Positions 1 to 7,280 of a stretch of DNA of 22,219 nucleotides are shown one piece after another. The notes under the pieces were generated by a model. That model was not told the DNA's origin and made no database searches. It saw nothing but the letters and a program-made list of their open reading frames with translations. A program made the translations under genes and the position numbers. Each line of letters begins with the position of its first letter. The first letter of the stretch is position 1. Origin of the DNA: a virus; IMG/VR virus record IMGVR_UViG_3300017527_000196, positions 1-22,219 of that record; one strand, 5' to 3'.

Positions 1-11
1 AGCGGAGGTAT

Positions 12-236
12 TTGGGGGCATTGTGTGTCCATAAACATGAATACAAGAAAACCAGAAAGAGTTTGAGATATAAAAACTGCAGAACTTGCTGCACTTGCAA
101 TGCTGTCGCTGTCGAAAAGAATAAGAACAGATACAAAACTTATCGAGAGGATGAAGAGAACAAAGAGAAAATGAGCAAGTACCAGCGTAGTTATAACAAA
201 GACTACAGAAGCCAAAACAAAAAAATCAATTCTTAA
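12..236 (+). CDS. small Cys/His-rich, probably zinc-binding phage protein
   Basis: A 74-residue basic protein. Near the N-terminus it has Cys5 and His9, followed by Cys23, Cys26, Cys27 and Cys29, a C-x3-H...C-x2-C pattern like the zinc-binding front part of many short phage HNH-type proteins. The rest is a highly charged Lys/Arg/Glu/Tyr-rich tail with no visible HNH catalytic core. The start is uncertain: a GGAGG stands at 4-8, only 3 bases before TTG at 12 and 12 bases before the next TTG at 21, and the frame is open to the window edge, so the gene could begin upstream. It ends 11 bases before the small terminase gene, suggesting co-transcription. It may be a stand-alone zinc finger protein or a remnant of an HNH gene; function is not established. 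Confidence 0.5.
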   Translation: MGALCVHKHEYKKTRKSLRYKNCRTCCTCNAVAVEKNKNRYKTYREDEENKEKMSKYQRSYNKDYRSQNKKINS

Positions 237-247
237 CAAAGGACAAT

Positions 248-760
248 ATGGCGAAGAAAAAATCAGTCAAGAAAAAGGAAACGAAGTTGATATCAATGTC
301 CCAGTATGCGAAGCAGCGCGACGTCTCATATTCTCTGATCCGTAGATATTGCAAGATTGAGCCAGTTAAAATAACACTGATCAATGGGATGATTGATCCC
401 GAAGCTGCAGACCTAGAGCTTGAACAGAATGTCAATATAAACGGAAACTCGAAGCTTGACAAAAAGGCAGAGAAAAAAGTCACAGAAGTCAATCATGGTG
501 TTGAGTTCAACAAAGCAAAGGCCCGGCGCGAAAAAAGCAAAGCTGATCTGGCAGAGCTGGAATATAAAGAGAAAGCCGGGCAAGTGATTAACACGAAGCA
601 AGTAAAAAAAGAGGCTGAAGATTTATACAGACGTTACCGGGATCAAATGTTGAATGTAGTAGTCAGAGCAGCAAAGAAGCTACTCGGAGAAACCGACGAG
701 TTTAAATTCAAGGCAATATTAAAGAAAGAGATTGAAAGTGCCATTCGAGAGGTGAAGTAA
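248..760 (+). CDS. terminase small subunit (Nu1-like)
   Basis: A 170-residue protein that probably recognises phage DNA and loads it onto the large terminase. After a Lys-rich N-terminus, residues 15-37 (SMSQYAKQRDVSYSLIRRY region) resemble the winged helix-turn-helix of Nu1-type small terminases. Residues 88-115 form a charged helix with the alternating KARREKSKADLAELEYKEK pattern followed by a G-x-V-I turn, which is characteristic of this family and contributes to oligomerisation and contact with the large subunit. Length is close to lambda Nu1 (about 180). The start ATG has AAAGGA just upstream. Its stop overlaps the next ATG (TAATG at 758-762). Unusually, the large subunit lies 2.5 kb downstream rather than adjacent. 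The family assignment rests on pattern and context, not on a search. Confidence 0.8.
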   Translation: MAKKKSVKKKETKLISMSQYAKQRDVSYSLIRRYCKIEPVKITLINGMIDPEAADLELEQNVNINGNSKLDKKAEKKVTEVNHGVEFNKAKARREKSKADLAELEYKEKAGQVINTKQVKKEAEDLYRRYRDQMLNVVVRAAKKLLGETDEFKFKAILKKEIESAIREVK

Positions 761-1404
761 TGAGAAAAAGACTTGATATAGCAGGTTTTAGATTTGGGAG
801 AATTACCGCTGTTAAGGTTAGCCAAAAAGCTACCAATCAAGGCAAAATTCTTTGGGATTTGGTTTGTGAATGTGGGAATAATCATACAGGACTAGCCTCA
901 GACTTGACACGCGGAAAGATTTTGTCGTGTGGTTGTTGGAGAAAAGAAGTCACAACTAAAAGAAATACGACTCACGGTAAGACTAGAAACAGATCCTATA
1001 ATACTTGGAATCATATAAAGGATAGATGTCTTAATCCAAAAAACAATGCTTATTATAATTATGGGGAAAGGGGCATAGATGTTTGTCAAGAGTGGATAAG
1101 TAGTTTTGATAGATTTTATCTTGACATGGGAGATCAACCAAAAGGAATGTCAATAGAAAGGATTGATAATAATAAAGGTTATTGCAAGTCTAATTGTAAA
1201 TGGGCAACTTCAAAAGAGCAGAACCGCAATAAAAGAAATATTCGTTTTGTTAGTCTTTTTGGGCAAAAAGAAAAATTGTCTTATTGGTGTGACGTTTATG
1301 ATATACAGAAAGACGTGCTATGGTCTAGGATCAAAAATGGATGGACTGATTACGAGGCGGTTACAAGGCCAGTTAGAAAAAAAACAAAAACACAAACAGG
1401 TTAA
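760..1404 (+). CDS. HNH-type phage homing endonuclease-like protein
   Basis: A 214-residue protein with the layout of free-standing phage HNH-like endonucleases. Residues 9-60 form an N-terminal zinc-ribbon-like part with CxC at 36-38 and SCGC at 56-59. Residues 79-160 are the nuclease-like core: the Y-x-x-W...R-C start, the YYNYGERGI segment near 98-106, the SIERIDNNKGY motif near 131-141, then NCKWAT and an Asn/Arg-rich end. Residues 163-203 look like the small C-terminal DNA-binding helix-turn-helix common in this group (L-x-x-R...GW...A). Such proteins cut DNA at specific sites and often move between phages; some HNH proteins beside terminases instead assist packaging. The gene is translationally coupled to the upstream gene by TAATG and by eye is more AT-rich than its neighbours, consistent with a later arrival. 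Confidence 0.8.
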   Translation: MRKRLDIAGFRFGRITAVKVSQKATNQGKILWDLVCECGNNHTGLASDLTRGKILSCGCWRKEVTTKRNTTHGKTRNRSYNTWNHIKDRCLNPKNNAYYNYGERGIDVCQEWISSFDRFYLDMGDQPKGMSIERIDNNKGYCKSNCKWATSKEQNRNKRNIRFVSLFGQKEKLSYWCDVYDIQKDVLWSRIKNGWTDYEAVTRPVRKKTKTQTG

Positions 1405-1424
1405 ATAGAAAGGAAGATAAAAAA

Positions 1425-1685
1425 ATGATTGACTCGTTTATACCAGACAATATTGATAAAGCTCAGTGGCATTTCACGGGAGAAGGAGAGGACGTTTTCG
1501 GAGTCCGGGAGGGAGTGAAAGTTGTCGAAAAATTCGCGCTGGTGAAAAGACGTCCAGACGGTTCCTTTGATTGGTCTATAGCTGGCACTGCTTTTCAAGG
1601 CCGGGAGCCTAACCGGGAAAGAGCGATTGACAAAGTTAATAGTTTATTCCTTTCGGCGATGGAAATGAAAGAGTCTCTGTCGTGA
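1425..1685 (+). CDS. small hypothetical phage protein
   Basis: An 86-residue protein that I do not recognise. It has a mixed alpha/beta character, a central KFALVKRRPDGSFDW segment that looks like two strands joined by a turn, and a helical end (ERAIDKVNSLFLSAMEM). There is no signal peptide, membrane segment or cysteine cluster. The ATG is preceded by AAGGA with ordinary spacing, and the gene lies 20 bases after the HNH gene. Its position in the compact packaging interval makes it a real gene, but nothing shows its role. Confidence 0.6.
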   Translation: MIDSFIPDNIDKAQWHFTGEGEDVFGVREGVKVVEKFALVKRRPDGSFDWSIAGTAFQGREPNRERAIDKVNSLFLSAMEMKESLS

Positions 1686-1701
1686 AGATGACAGACGATT
1701 A

Positions 1702-1908
1702 TTGATTGAGCTGGCGATTGCTTTTAGTAATACCGACGACTCTGATCTGGGAAGTTATCACAGGCGAAATTTAATGTCGATTTTCGCTGATCTTAATTGT
1801 GAACATATCGACTATCTGAAGTATGATAAAAAAGAAAGGGACTATAAATATGCTAAGCCATTACAGAACACTGAATGTCAAGCAGAAAGCAAAACCGGAA
1901 GAGATTAA
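1702..1908 (+). CDS. possible small hypothetical protein with TTG start, overlapping the J-domain gene
   Basis: A 68-residue reading frame starting at TTG. The part before 1850 reads like genuine protein (charged and amphipathic, with ...LAIAFSNTDDSDLG... and ...MSIFADLNCEHIDYL...), while the last 20 residues overlap the start of the J-domain gene and may be shadow. No good ribosome binding site precedes the TTG. Instead, an ATG at 1688 opens a five-codon frame (M-T-D-D-Y-stop) whose TGA at 1703-1705 overlaps the TTG as TTGA. That could be stop-start coupling, a -1 frameshift joining both parts, or a sequencing indel that broke one gene. Function unknown. Confidence 0.35.
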   Translation: MIELAIAFSNTDDSDLGSYHRRNLMSIFADLNCEHIDYLKYDKKERDYKYAKPLQNTECQAESKTGRD

Positions 1909-2500
1909 AGATCAATACCGGGAATTATCAAAGAAATATCATCCTGATAAAAATCAGGGCAACAAGGAAGCAGAGGAGAAGTTCAAGGGAATTACTGCAG
2001 CTTATGAAGTTTTAAGCTATCCAGAAAGGCGCAAGAATTACGATCTGACAGGAAGCGACGTGTCAGAGGCCGACATATCAGTGAAAGCGGGAGGATTGCT
2101 TCAACAACTATTTCAGAATGTAGTATCTCGAAAAGGTCTGGCTGAGATTGTCAATGCCGACATGATAGAACTGGTTAATAAGGCCCTTGACTCAGGGATG
2201 GTCAAACTGGAAACAAATATAACCACCGTAAGAGATAGCAGAAAGGAGATAGGCCGTATTTTGAAGAAATTAAAACACGAGAACAAAAACAATCCTATCG
2301 CTTTGATGCTGAAACAAGAGATCGCAAAACACACCGAAGCGATTGACACGTCAAAGCAGAATATCAGGATATGGAAAAAAGCAAGGATGCTCTGGAAAGA
2401 CTATGGCTTTGACTATGACCAGAAAATGAAAGTCAATTATCGCACTGGATATGGACCGAACATGAAAACAAACATGTTCACAACGACGGTGATGTCATGA
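1850..2500 (+). CDS. J-domain (DnaJ-like) co-chaperone protein
   Basis: A 216-residue protein with a complete N-terminal J domain at residues 1-66: helix I (SHYRTLNV), helix II (EEIKDQYRELSKKY), the diagnostic HPD tripeptide at 31-33, and helix III (AEEKFKGITAAYEVLSYPERRKNYD). J domains stimulate ATP hydrolysis by Hsp70/DnaK and bring it to a client. The remainder has no Gly/Phe region, zinc-finger region or DnaJ C-terminal domain; it is a helical, Lys-rich domain of unknown type, probably the client-binding part. I prefer the ATG at 1850, where the J domain begins, over an ATG at 1823 that would add nine residues. AAAGGGA lies upstream. The end overlaps the RusA gene as ATGA. It may recruit host DnaK to phage replication, packaging or head assembly; which one is unknown. 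Confidence 0.85.
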   Translation: MLSHYRTLNVKQKAKPEEIKDQYRELSKKYHPDKNQGNKEAEEKFKGITAAYEVLSYPERRKNYDLTGSDVSEADISVKAGGLLQQLFQNVVSRKGLAEIVNADMIELVNKALDSGMVKLETNITTVRDSRKEIGRILKKLKHENKNNPIALMLKQEIAKHTEAIDTSKQNIRIWKKARMLWKDYGFDYDQKMKVNYRTGYGPNMKTNMFTTTVMS

Positions 2501-2841
2501 CCGAGATAACAACTGTCAGAGCAAAACCGCTTTCAGTGAATGACGCATGGAGAGGGAGACGTTTCAAAACCGATAACTATAAGATTTATGAACGGGCTCT
2601 GCTTATAATGCTTCCGACTGAAATTTTTATCCCGGAGGGAGATTTAGAAATTACTCTTGAGTTTGGACTTTCTAACAAGGGGGGAGACTGGGACAATCCG
2701 ATTAAACCGTTTGTCGATGTGTTGCAAAAAAAATATGGATTCAATGACAATCGGATTTATGACGCAATTGTCAGAAAAAGAATAGTTCCGAGAGGAGAGG
2801 AATATATCAAGTTTAAATTAAAGGAGATTGACGTTGAGTGA
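2497..2841 (+). CDS. RusA-type Holliday junction resolvase
   Basis: A 114-residue endonuclease of the RusA family, which resolves four-way DNA junctions as a dimer using Mg2+. The start PLSVNDAWRGRR matches the family's substrate-binding opening. The active-site cluster is present: Asp64, Asp66, Asn67 (GDWDNPIK), Lys70, Asp74, and Asp84 in the following G-F-N-D segment. These match the acidic residues known to be essential in E. coli RusA, with nearly the same spacing, and the length is also close. It is coupled to the J-domain gene by ATGA. In a packaging block it probably removes branches from replicated or recombined concatemers so that terminase can proceed, as proposed for RusA and related resolvases in other phages. 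Confidence 0.88.
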   Translation: MTEITTVRAKPLSVNDAWRGRRFKTDNYKIYERALLIMLPTEIFIPEGDLEITLEFGLSNKGGDWDNPIKPFVDVLQKKYGFNDNRIYDAIVRKRIVPRGEEYIKFKLKEIDVE

Positions 2842-3265
2842 CGAGAGTAAGAAAAAAATAATGTATAGTTTGGAAAAAGAGAATGAGACATGGTACTACA
2901 GCGATATTGACGAGCTGATACAAGATGGATACAGAGAGGACTTGATTACATTGGAAGGAAAAGACGATCTTATCGTATACAGTGGCGTTTCTCATGTTAA
3001 AAAAGCCTCGACTTATTTAAATGATATTGTTGAGACGCTTACAGAAAATGCGCATGAGGAGTGCGGAGAGGTTTCTAGTTCATGGCTGGAGTCGGTTGGC
3101 GATACACTACAAAAACACATGGAAAAGTGTCTCGACGATTGGTGTTATAAGTACGGACAAGATGCATTTTTCGGACTCATAGAAAACATTAAGCCGATAC
3201 ACATTGTCGTATTAAAGGTTGATGATGCCGGAGTCAAGTGGATGTATAGAGATATGGATAATTAG
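2834..3265 (+). CDS. hypothetical phage protein (TTG start)
   Basis: About 143 residues, acidic, unrecognised. I choose TTG at 2834 because AAGGAG at 2821-2826 sits 7 bases before it; a TTG at 2828 in the same frame is too close to that site. The gene overlaps the end of RusA by 8 bases, so it is probably translationally coupled. The N-terminal half has a WYYSDIDELIQDGYRED segment, and the middle has a helical stretch with Cys residues (EECGEV, EKCLDDWCYKYG). It ends with a beta-like IHIVVLKV segment. There is no membrane segment or signal peptide. It is the last gene before the terL promoter. Confidence 0.6.
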   Translation: MSDESKKKIMYSLEKENETWYYSDIDELIQDGYREDLITLEGKDDLIVYSGVSHVKKASTYLNDIVETLTENAHEECGEVSSSWLESVGDTLQKHMEKCLDDWCYKYGQDAFFGLIENIKPIHIVVLKVDDAGVKWMYRDMDN

Positions 3266-3272
3266 ATAAAAC

Positions 3273-3301
3273 TTGACGATTAATCATGTACTTTTTATTA
3301 T
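3273..3301 (+). promoter_or_regulatory. sigma70-like promoter for the large terminase and head genes
   Basis: TTGACG at 3273-3278, a 17-base spacer, then TATTAT at 3296-3301: each box is one base off consensus with ideal spacing. A start 7 bases after the -10 box falls at about 3308, the A of the terL ATG, so the transcript would be leaderless. No Shine-Dalgarno sequence lies before that ATG, unlike most genes in the window. Confidence 0.6.
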
Positions 3302-3310
3302 TTGTACATG
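3285..3310. repeat. perfect 7+7 bp inverted repeat over the -10 box and terL start codon
   Basis: CATGTAC (3285-3291) and GTACATG (3304-3310) are exact reverse complements separated by 12 T-rich bases. The repeat is centred on the -10 box and its right arm contains the terL ATG. As DNA it looks like an operator for a dimeric regulator. In RNA made by readthrough from upstream it could fold and hide the AUG. Confidence 0.65.
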
Positions 3311-5218
3311 GTGGCATTAAAAAAAGGCGTCTACACAAAAGCAGCTCTCAGGGGGCTCACTCTTGATCCAGACTTACAGGTTCATGAGTGGGCCGAACAA
3401 TACAGAGTTCTATCCTCAAAAGGCTCAGCAGAGCCGGGGCGATGGAGAAACGAAAGAACACCATACCTCACAGAGATTATGTCTTGTCTCTCCGCAAATA
3501 ATCCCATTGACTACGCCGTGTTTGTTTCTGGGACGCAGCTCGGAAAAACAGAATGTATTCTGAACTGGGCTGGTGAAGTGATCCATTTAATGCCGGGGCC
3601 TATGGGGATCGTTCAGTCTACGTTGAAATCAGTCGAAGCTTTTTCAAAGCAAAGATTGCAACCGATGATTGATTGCACACCAGTGTTGACCGGGAGAGTT
3701 GCGAGCTCGCGAGAACGCGAAGCAGGCAACACTATTGATATGAAAGAGTTTCCCGGAGGCAGTATCAACCTAATGACTGCAAATTCCGAAGATACTTTGA
3801 GATCAAAGCCGATACGTTTTCTCGCTCTTGACGAGGTTGACATGTATCCGGGCTGGACTGTCTCTAAGGCTATCGAAAGAACAGAAACTTTTTCAAACAG
3901 AAAAATCTTTCTTTGTTCCTCTCCAAAAAAAGAAGTTGATTCTATAATCTGGGCTGAGTTCCTTATGTCTGATCAGCGTTTGTTTTTCCTTCCTTGTCCT
4001 GAGTGTGATAATTACGACACCATTAAATGGAAGAATATCAAATTTGATTATGACAGGGAGACGTTCAAGATTGCAGGTCAAGTGCTGCTTGCATGTGAGA
4101 ATTGCGGGACACTTATCCCGGAAAGCAAAAAACTTTCGATGTTGCAACAAGGCGAATGGAGACCACAAAATCCCGCTGGAAAGTATCCCGGATTCAGACT
4201 TCCACAACTTTATTCTGTACTTGGCTCCAGTAAGTGGAGGAGTGCAGTTAATAAACACTTAAAGATTCTGCAGAAAAAGAAAAAAGGAAATCCGACATAC
4301 ATAGAGGACAGGGAGACATGGACAAATGACGTCCTCGCTGAGCCGTGGGAGGAGGAAGAGACTCCCTCTATGAGCTGGGAGAAACTATTCAACAGGCGCG
4401 AAGATTACAAGATCGAGCCGTTAAATAAAAATATAGTTCTCTTAACAGCGGGGCTTGATATACAGGACGACAGAATCGAGGTTCAAGTTCTCGGTTTCGG
4501 CCTTAACTACGAAACTTATGTGATTGAATATAAAACATTTCATGGTGTTCTTGCTGATCTTGAAATCTGGTCGCATGTAGACGAATTCCTTTTAAAATCA
4601 TATGCGCATCCGTCAGGACAGAGAATGAGGATCATGTCAGCTGCCTTGGATACTGGCGGGCACTATCCCGCGAAAGTTTATGAATTTTGCAAGACTCGTT
4701 ATATACTAAAACAGAGATATGTATTTTCGATAAAAGGCTCTAGCTCATATAATCAGCCTATTGTCAAGGCTCCGTCTAAGCAGCAAGGGGCATATTTGTT
4801 TGTGGTAGGTACAGACACGGCAAAGGACCATTTGAACGAGTGCTTAAAGACTGAGGTTCCCGGAGCAGGTTATATTCATTTTCCTTTGAGAATGCCAGAG
4901 TCTTATTTTCATCAACTTTGTTCTGAGCGGAAGGTGACGGAGTGGTATAAAGGAAAACGTCGAAAGGTCTGGAAGAATACGAGCAGAGCGAGGAACGAGG
5001 CCCTTGACACTTTTGTTTATGGAATTGTCGCTCTTAATATTATGCAATACTGGCTTTATCCAAACGCTACAGTCTCACAGATGATCGAGGATATATCAAA
5101 AAAATATAATATAACTTTACAAAGTCCTCAGAATAAGGTAATTGAGCAAGGTACACAAAAAGGAAATCAGGTTCAAAAACCGAAACGACGAGTGATATCA
5201 AAAGGAGTTCAACTATAA
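3308..5218 (+). CDS. terminase large subunit (lambda gpA family)
   Basis: A 636-residue ATP-driven DNA packaging motor and nuclease; lambda gpA is about 641. The N-terminal ATPase carries Walker A (SGTQLGKTE, residues 74-82) and Walker B (FLALDEVD, 171-178, with Asp175-Glu176). A zinc-ribbon-like insert follows (CPEC... then CENC, around residues 226-264), as in other gpA-type terminases. The C-terminal nuclease shows its acidic residues in GLDIQDDRIEVQ, ALDTGGHYP and NEALDTFVYG, in the expected order. ATG at 3308 is chosen; a TTG two codons upstream is the only other nearby start. No ribosome binding site is visible, but the promoter places the transcript start at the ATG. With the Nu1-like subunit it would cut concatemers at cos-like sites, although no cos site was recognised here. 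Confidence 0.95.
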   Translation: MVALKKGVYTKAALRGLTLDPDLQVHEWAEQYRVLSSKGSAEPGRWRNERTPYLTEIMSCLSANNPIDYAVFVSGTQLGKTECILNWAGEVIHLMPGPMGIVQSTLKSVEAFSKQRLQPMIDCTPVLTGRVASSREREAGNTIDMKEFPGGSINLMTANSEDTLRSKPIRFLALDEVDMYPGWTVSKAIERTETFSNRKIFLCSSPKKEVDSIIWAEFLMSDQRLFFLPCPECDNYDTIKWKNIKFDYDRETFKIAGQVLLACENCGTLIPESKKLSMLQQGEWRPQNPAGKYPGFRLPQLYSVLGSSKWRSAVNKHLKILQKKKKGNPTYIEDRETWTNDVLAEPWEEEETPSMSWEKLFNRREDYKIEPLNKNIVLLTAGLDIQDDRIEVQVLGFGLNYETYVIEYKTFHGVLADLEIWSHVDEFLLKSYAHPSGQRMRIMSAALDTGGHYPAKVYEFCKTRYILKQRYVFSIKGSSSYNQPIVKAPSKQQGAYLFVVGTDTAKDHLNECLKTEVPGAGYIHFPLRMPESYFHQLCSERKVTEWYKGKRRKVWKNTSRARNEALDTFVYGIVALNIMQYWLYPNATVSQMIEDISKKYNITLQSPQNKVIEQGTQKGNQVQKPKRRVISKGVQL

Positions 5219-5219
5219 C

Positions 5220-5432
5220 ATGGCACTGACAACAGCTGAAATGGAAACGAATCTCTCTCTCGCTAATACAGCATACGCTGCAGCGGTAACAGCTGCACAA
5301 TATACAATCGGTAACAGGTCGAAAACTAATCAGAAAATCAAAGACCTTAGAGAGGAAATTCAATTCTGGAATGGAGAGATTGCAAAGAAGAGCCGGGGAG
5401 GTATTAAAGTACGTGGAATAACAACAATTTAG
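5220..5432 (+). CDS. gpW-like head completion protein (probable)
   Basis: A 70-residue protein starting one base after the terL stop, where lambda W (68 residues) lies between A and B. The N-terminal 30 residues are an Ala-rich helix (TAYAAAVTAAQYT), the middle is a charged helix (KIKDLREEIQFWNGEI), and the tail is short and basic with a Gly-Gly turn. This matches the general plan of gpW, a small alpha/beta plug below the portal that closes the filled head and prepares it for tail joining. The sequence itself is too short and divergent for a firm family call, so the assignment rests mainly on length and position. AAAGGAG lies 9-10 bases before the ATG. Confidence 0.6.
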   Translation: MALTTAEMETNLSLANTAYAAAVTAAQYTIGNRSKTNQKIKDLREEIQFWNGEIAKKSRGGIKVRGITTI

Positions 5433-5459
5433 CATGAAAAACGGGAAAAAGGATAAAAA

Positions 5460-5669
5460 ATGGATCAAAAAACGGCAAAAAGGGACGAAAAAGCATTATA
5501 TTATGTTCAACCAAACGCTCAGGCGAATCCACAAGTGGACTTGTTTTGTGCTAACTCAAAATGTGTGAATTTTATTCCGGTTCACCAGACATGCAACTTG
5601 AAATCAATCCTGATTAATGAGAAAGGAAAGTGTCAATTCTTTGCAAAGAGGAAAGCAAAGAGAAAATAA
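5460..5669 (+). CDS. small four-cysteine protein, DUF1540-like pattern
   Basis: A 69-residue protein with cysteines at 30, 35, 45 and 58 in a C-x4-C-x9-C-x12-C arrangement, with hydrophobic residues around the third and an Ile-rich strand before the fourth, ending C-x-F. This resembles the small Cys-rich DUF1540 proteins, thought to bind metal. The last ten residues are Lys/Arg-rich, suggesting nucleic acid contact. AAAGGA precedes the ATG. It lies between the W-like and portal genes, where lambda has nothing, so it is an extra gene in the head module. Role unknown. Confidence 0.6.
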   Translation: MDQKTAKRDEKALYYVQPNAQANPQVDLFCANSKCVNFIPVHQTCNLKSILINEKGKCQFFAKRKAKRK

Positions 5670-5675
5670 AAGCTC

Positions 5676-7280
5676 ATGAGAAATAGACTAAACAAAATAA
5701 CTCGCAGCAACAATCCTGTCAACATGGCTGCTTTGCCTTTGATCGCTCAACAGAGTATGATTGAGAAAAATAACTTTGTCGGTATTAATGGCGCATACAA
5801 CGGGGCCTCTAAAAAAAGGCGAACCATAAAAGAATTCGATCCCAAAGTGGGAGACGCTGACGCCGACACGCTGGACGACCTTCCGACTTTAAGAAATCGC
5901 AGTCGTTCATTATTGAGAAACACTCCCATTGCAGCTGGAGCCGTCAAAACGAATCAAGTCCATGTCATAGGATCAGGACTGAAACTTCAATCAAGGATAG
6001 ATGCTGGCAAACTTGGCTTGAGTGCTGAACAGGCCGACGAATGGCAACAAAACACAGAGGCTGAATTCAACTCGTGGGCTGAGTCTCTTGACTGTGACAT
6101 TAACAGAGGAAAAAATTTCTACGACTTTCAAAATATGGTTTTTCGTTCGATCCTTGAAAGTGGGGATTGTTTCGTCCTTCCTTTGTTCAAGGAAATCAAT
6201 ACATTAAATTATGGATTAAGGCTGCAGGTTCTCGAAGCTGACAGAGTAGAAAATCCACATAATAAAAGAGATACAACGACACTGGCTGGAGGTATAGAAA
6301 AAACAAAGGCCGGGACACCGAAAAGATACTGGATCAGAACGCAGCATCCGGGAGCAGAGTCAACACCTATCGAGCGGAAGTGGGACTCAATCAGTGCCTT
6401 TACCGGGAACGGACGAAGAAAAATAATACATGTCTTTGAACAATTAAGACCGGGCCAGAGTAGAGGAATTCCATATCTCGCGCCTGTCGTTGAAATGCTT
6501 CACCAGCTCGGCAAGTACACGGACGCAGAGTTGCAGAGTGCTGTCATTTCATCATACTTCACAGTGTTTGTGGAAACACCAGAGGGAGGGGCTGACTTTT
6601 CAACGTTCTTGCCTAGTGACGAGGGCGGAGAGTCAACAGACGAAGATTATCAAATGGGAAGCGGTGCAATTGTTGGACTGGCAGAGGGGGAGAAAATATC
6701 AACAGCAAATCCGGGGAGGCCTAACTCTGCATTTGATCCATTCGTCCAGAGTATATTGAGACAAATCGGAGCAGCACTGGGGCTGCCTTTTGAATTATTG
6801 ATCCAGCATTTTACAAAGAGTTATTCTGCAGCGCGAACAGCTATGTTGAATGCTTGGAAAGTTTTCATGACTCGTCGAGGTTTTATGGTCGATCATTTTT
6901 GTAATTTGATATATGAGCTCTGGATGGAAGAGGCCGTCTTGAGAAACAGGATAATCGCTCCCGGTTACTTGACTGATCCATTAATCAGAAAAGCATATCT
7001 CGGAAACTTATGGATCGGACCGTCACAAGGTCAAATTGATCCAACAAAAGAAACAGCTGCAGCACAAGCAAGAGTTGACGGTTTCTTCAGCAACATTGCT
7101 GCAGAGTCTGCATCTATGGGGATTGACTTTGATCAAAATATTAAGCAGGTGAAAAAAGAGCAGACAAAACTTGCAGAGATTAGAAAAATAATAAATCCTA
7201 TGCCTGTTGAAGCTACAACAGGAAACGATAATAACTCTTTGAGTGAGGAATCAAACGATGACAATAAAACAGGGGCTTAA
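5676..7280 (+). CDS. portal protein (lambda gpB family)
   Basis: A 534-residue portal, almost exactly the length of lambda gpB (533). Twelve copies would form the ring at the capsid vertex through which terminase packs DNA and to which head completion proteins bind. Family features include the N-terminal TLRNRSRSLLRNTPIAAGAV-type helix (around residues 70-90), the GIPYLAPVVEMLHQLGKYTDAE region (around 267-288), and the strongly conserved LPFELLIQHF then YSAARTAMLNAWK region (around 369-393). The ATG lies 6 bases after the preceding gene. Its last 23 bases overlap the protease gene. In lambda the homologue is partly cleaved by the head protease; cleavage here is not predictable from sequence. 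Confidence 0.93.
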   Translation: MRNRLNKITRSNNPVNMAALPLIAQQSMIEKNNFVGINGAYNGASKKRRTIKEFDPKVGDADADTLDDLPTLRNRSRSLLRNTPIAAGAVKTNQVHVIGSGLKLQSRIDAGKLGLSAEQADEWQQNTEAEFNSWAESLDCDINRGKNFYDFQNMVFRSILESGDCFVLPLFKEINTLNYGLRLQVLEADRVENPHNKRDTTTLAGGIEKTKAGTPKRYWIRTQHPGAESTPIERKWDSISAFTGNGRRKIIHVFEQLRPGQSRGIPYLAPVVEMLHQLGKYTDAELQSAVISSYFTVFVETPEGGADFSTFLPSDEGGESTDEDYQMGSGAIVGLAEGEKISTANPGRPNSAFDPFVQSILRQIGAALGLPFELLIQHFTKSYSAARTAMLNAWKVFMTRRGFMVDHFCNLIYELWMEEAVLRNRIIAPGYLTDPLIRKAYLGNLWIGPSQGQIDPTKETAAAQARVDGFFSNIAAESASMGIDFDQNIKQVKKEQTKLAEIRKIINPMPVEATTGNDNNSLSEESNDDNKTGA

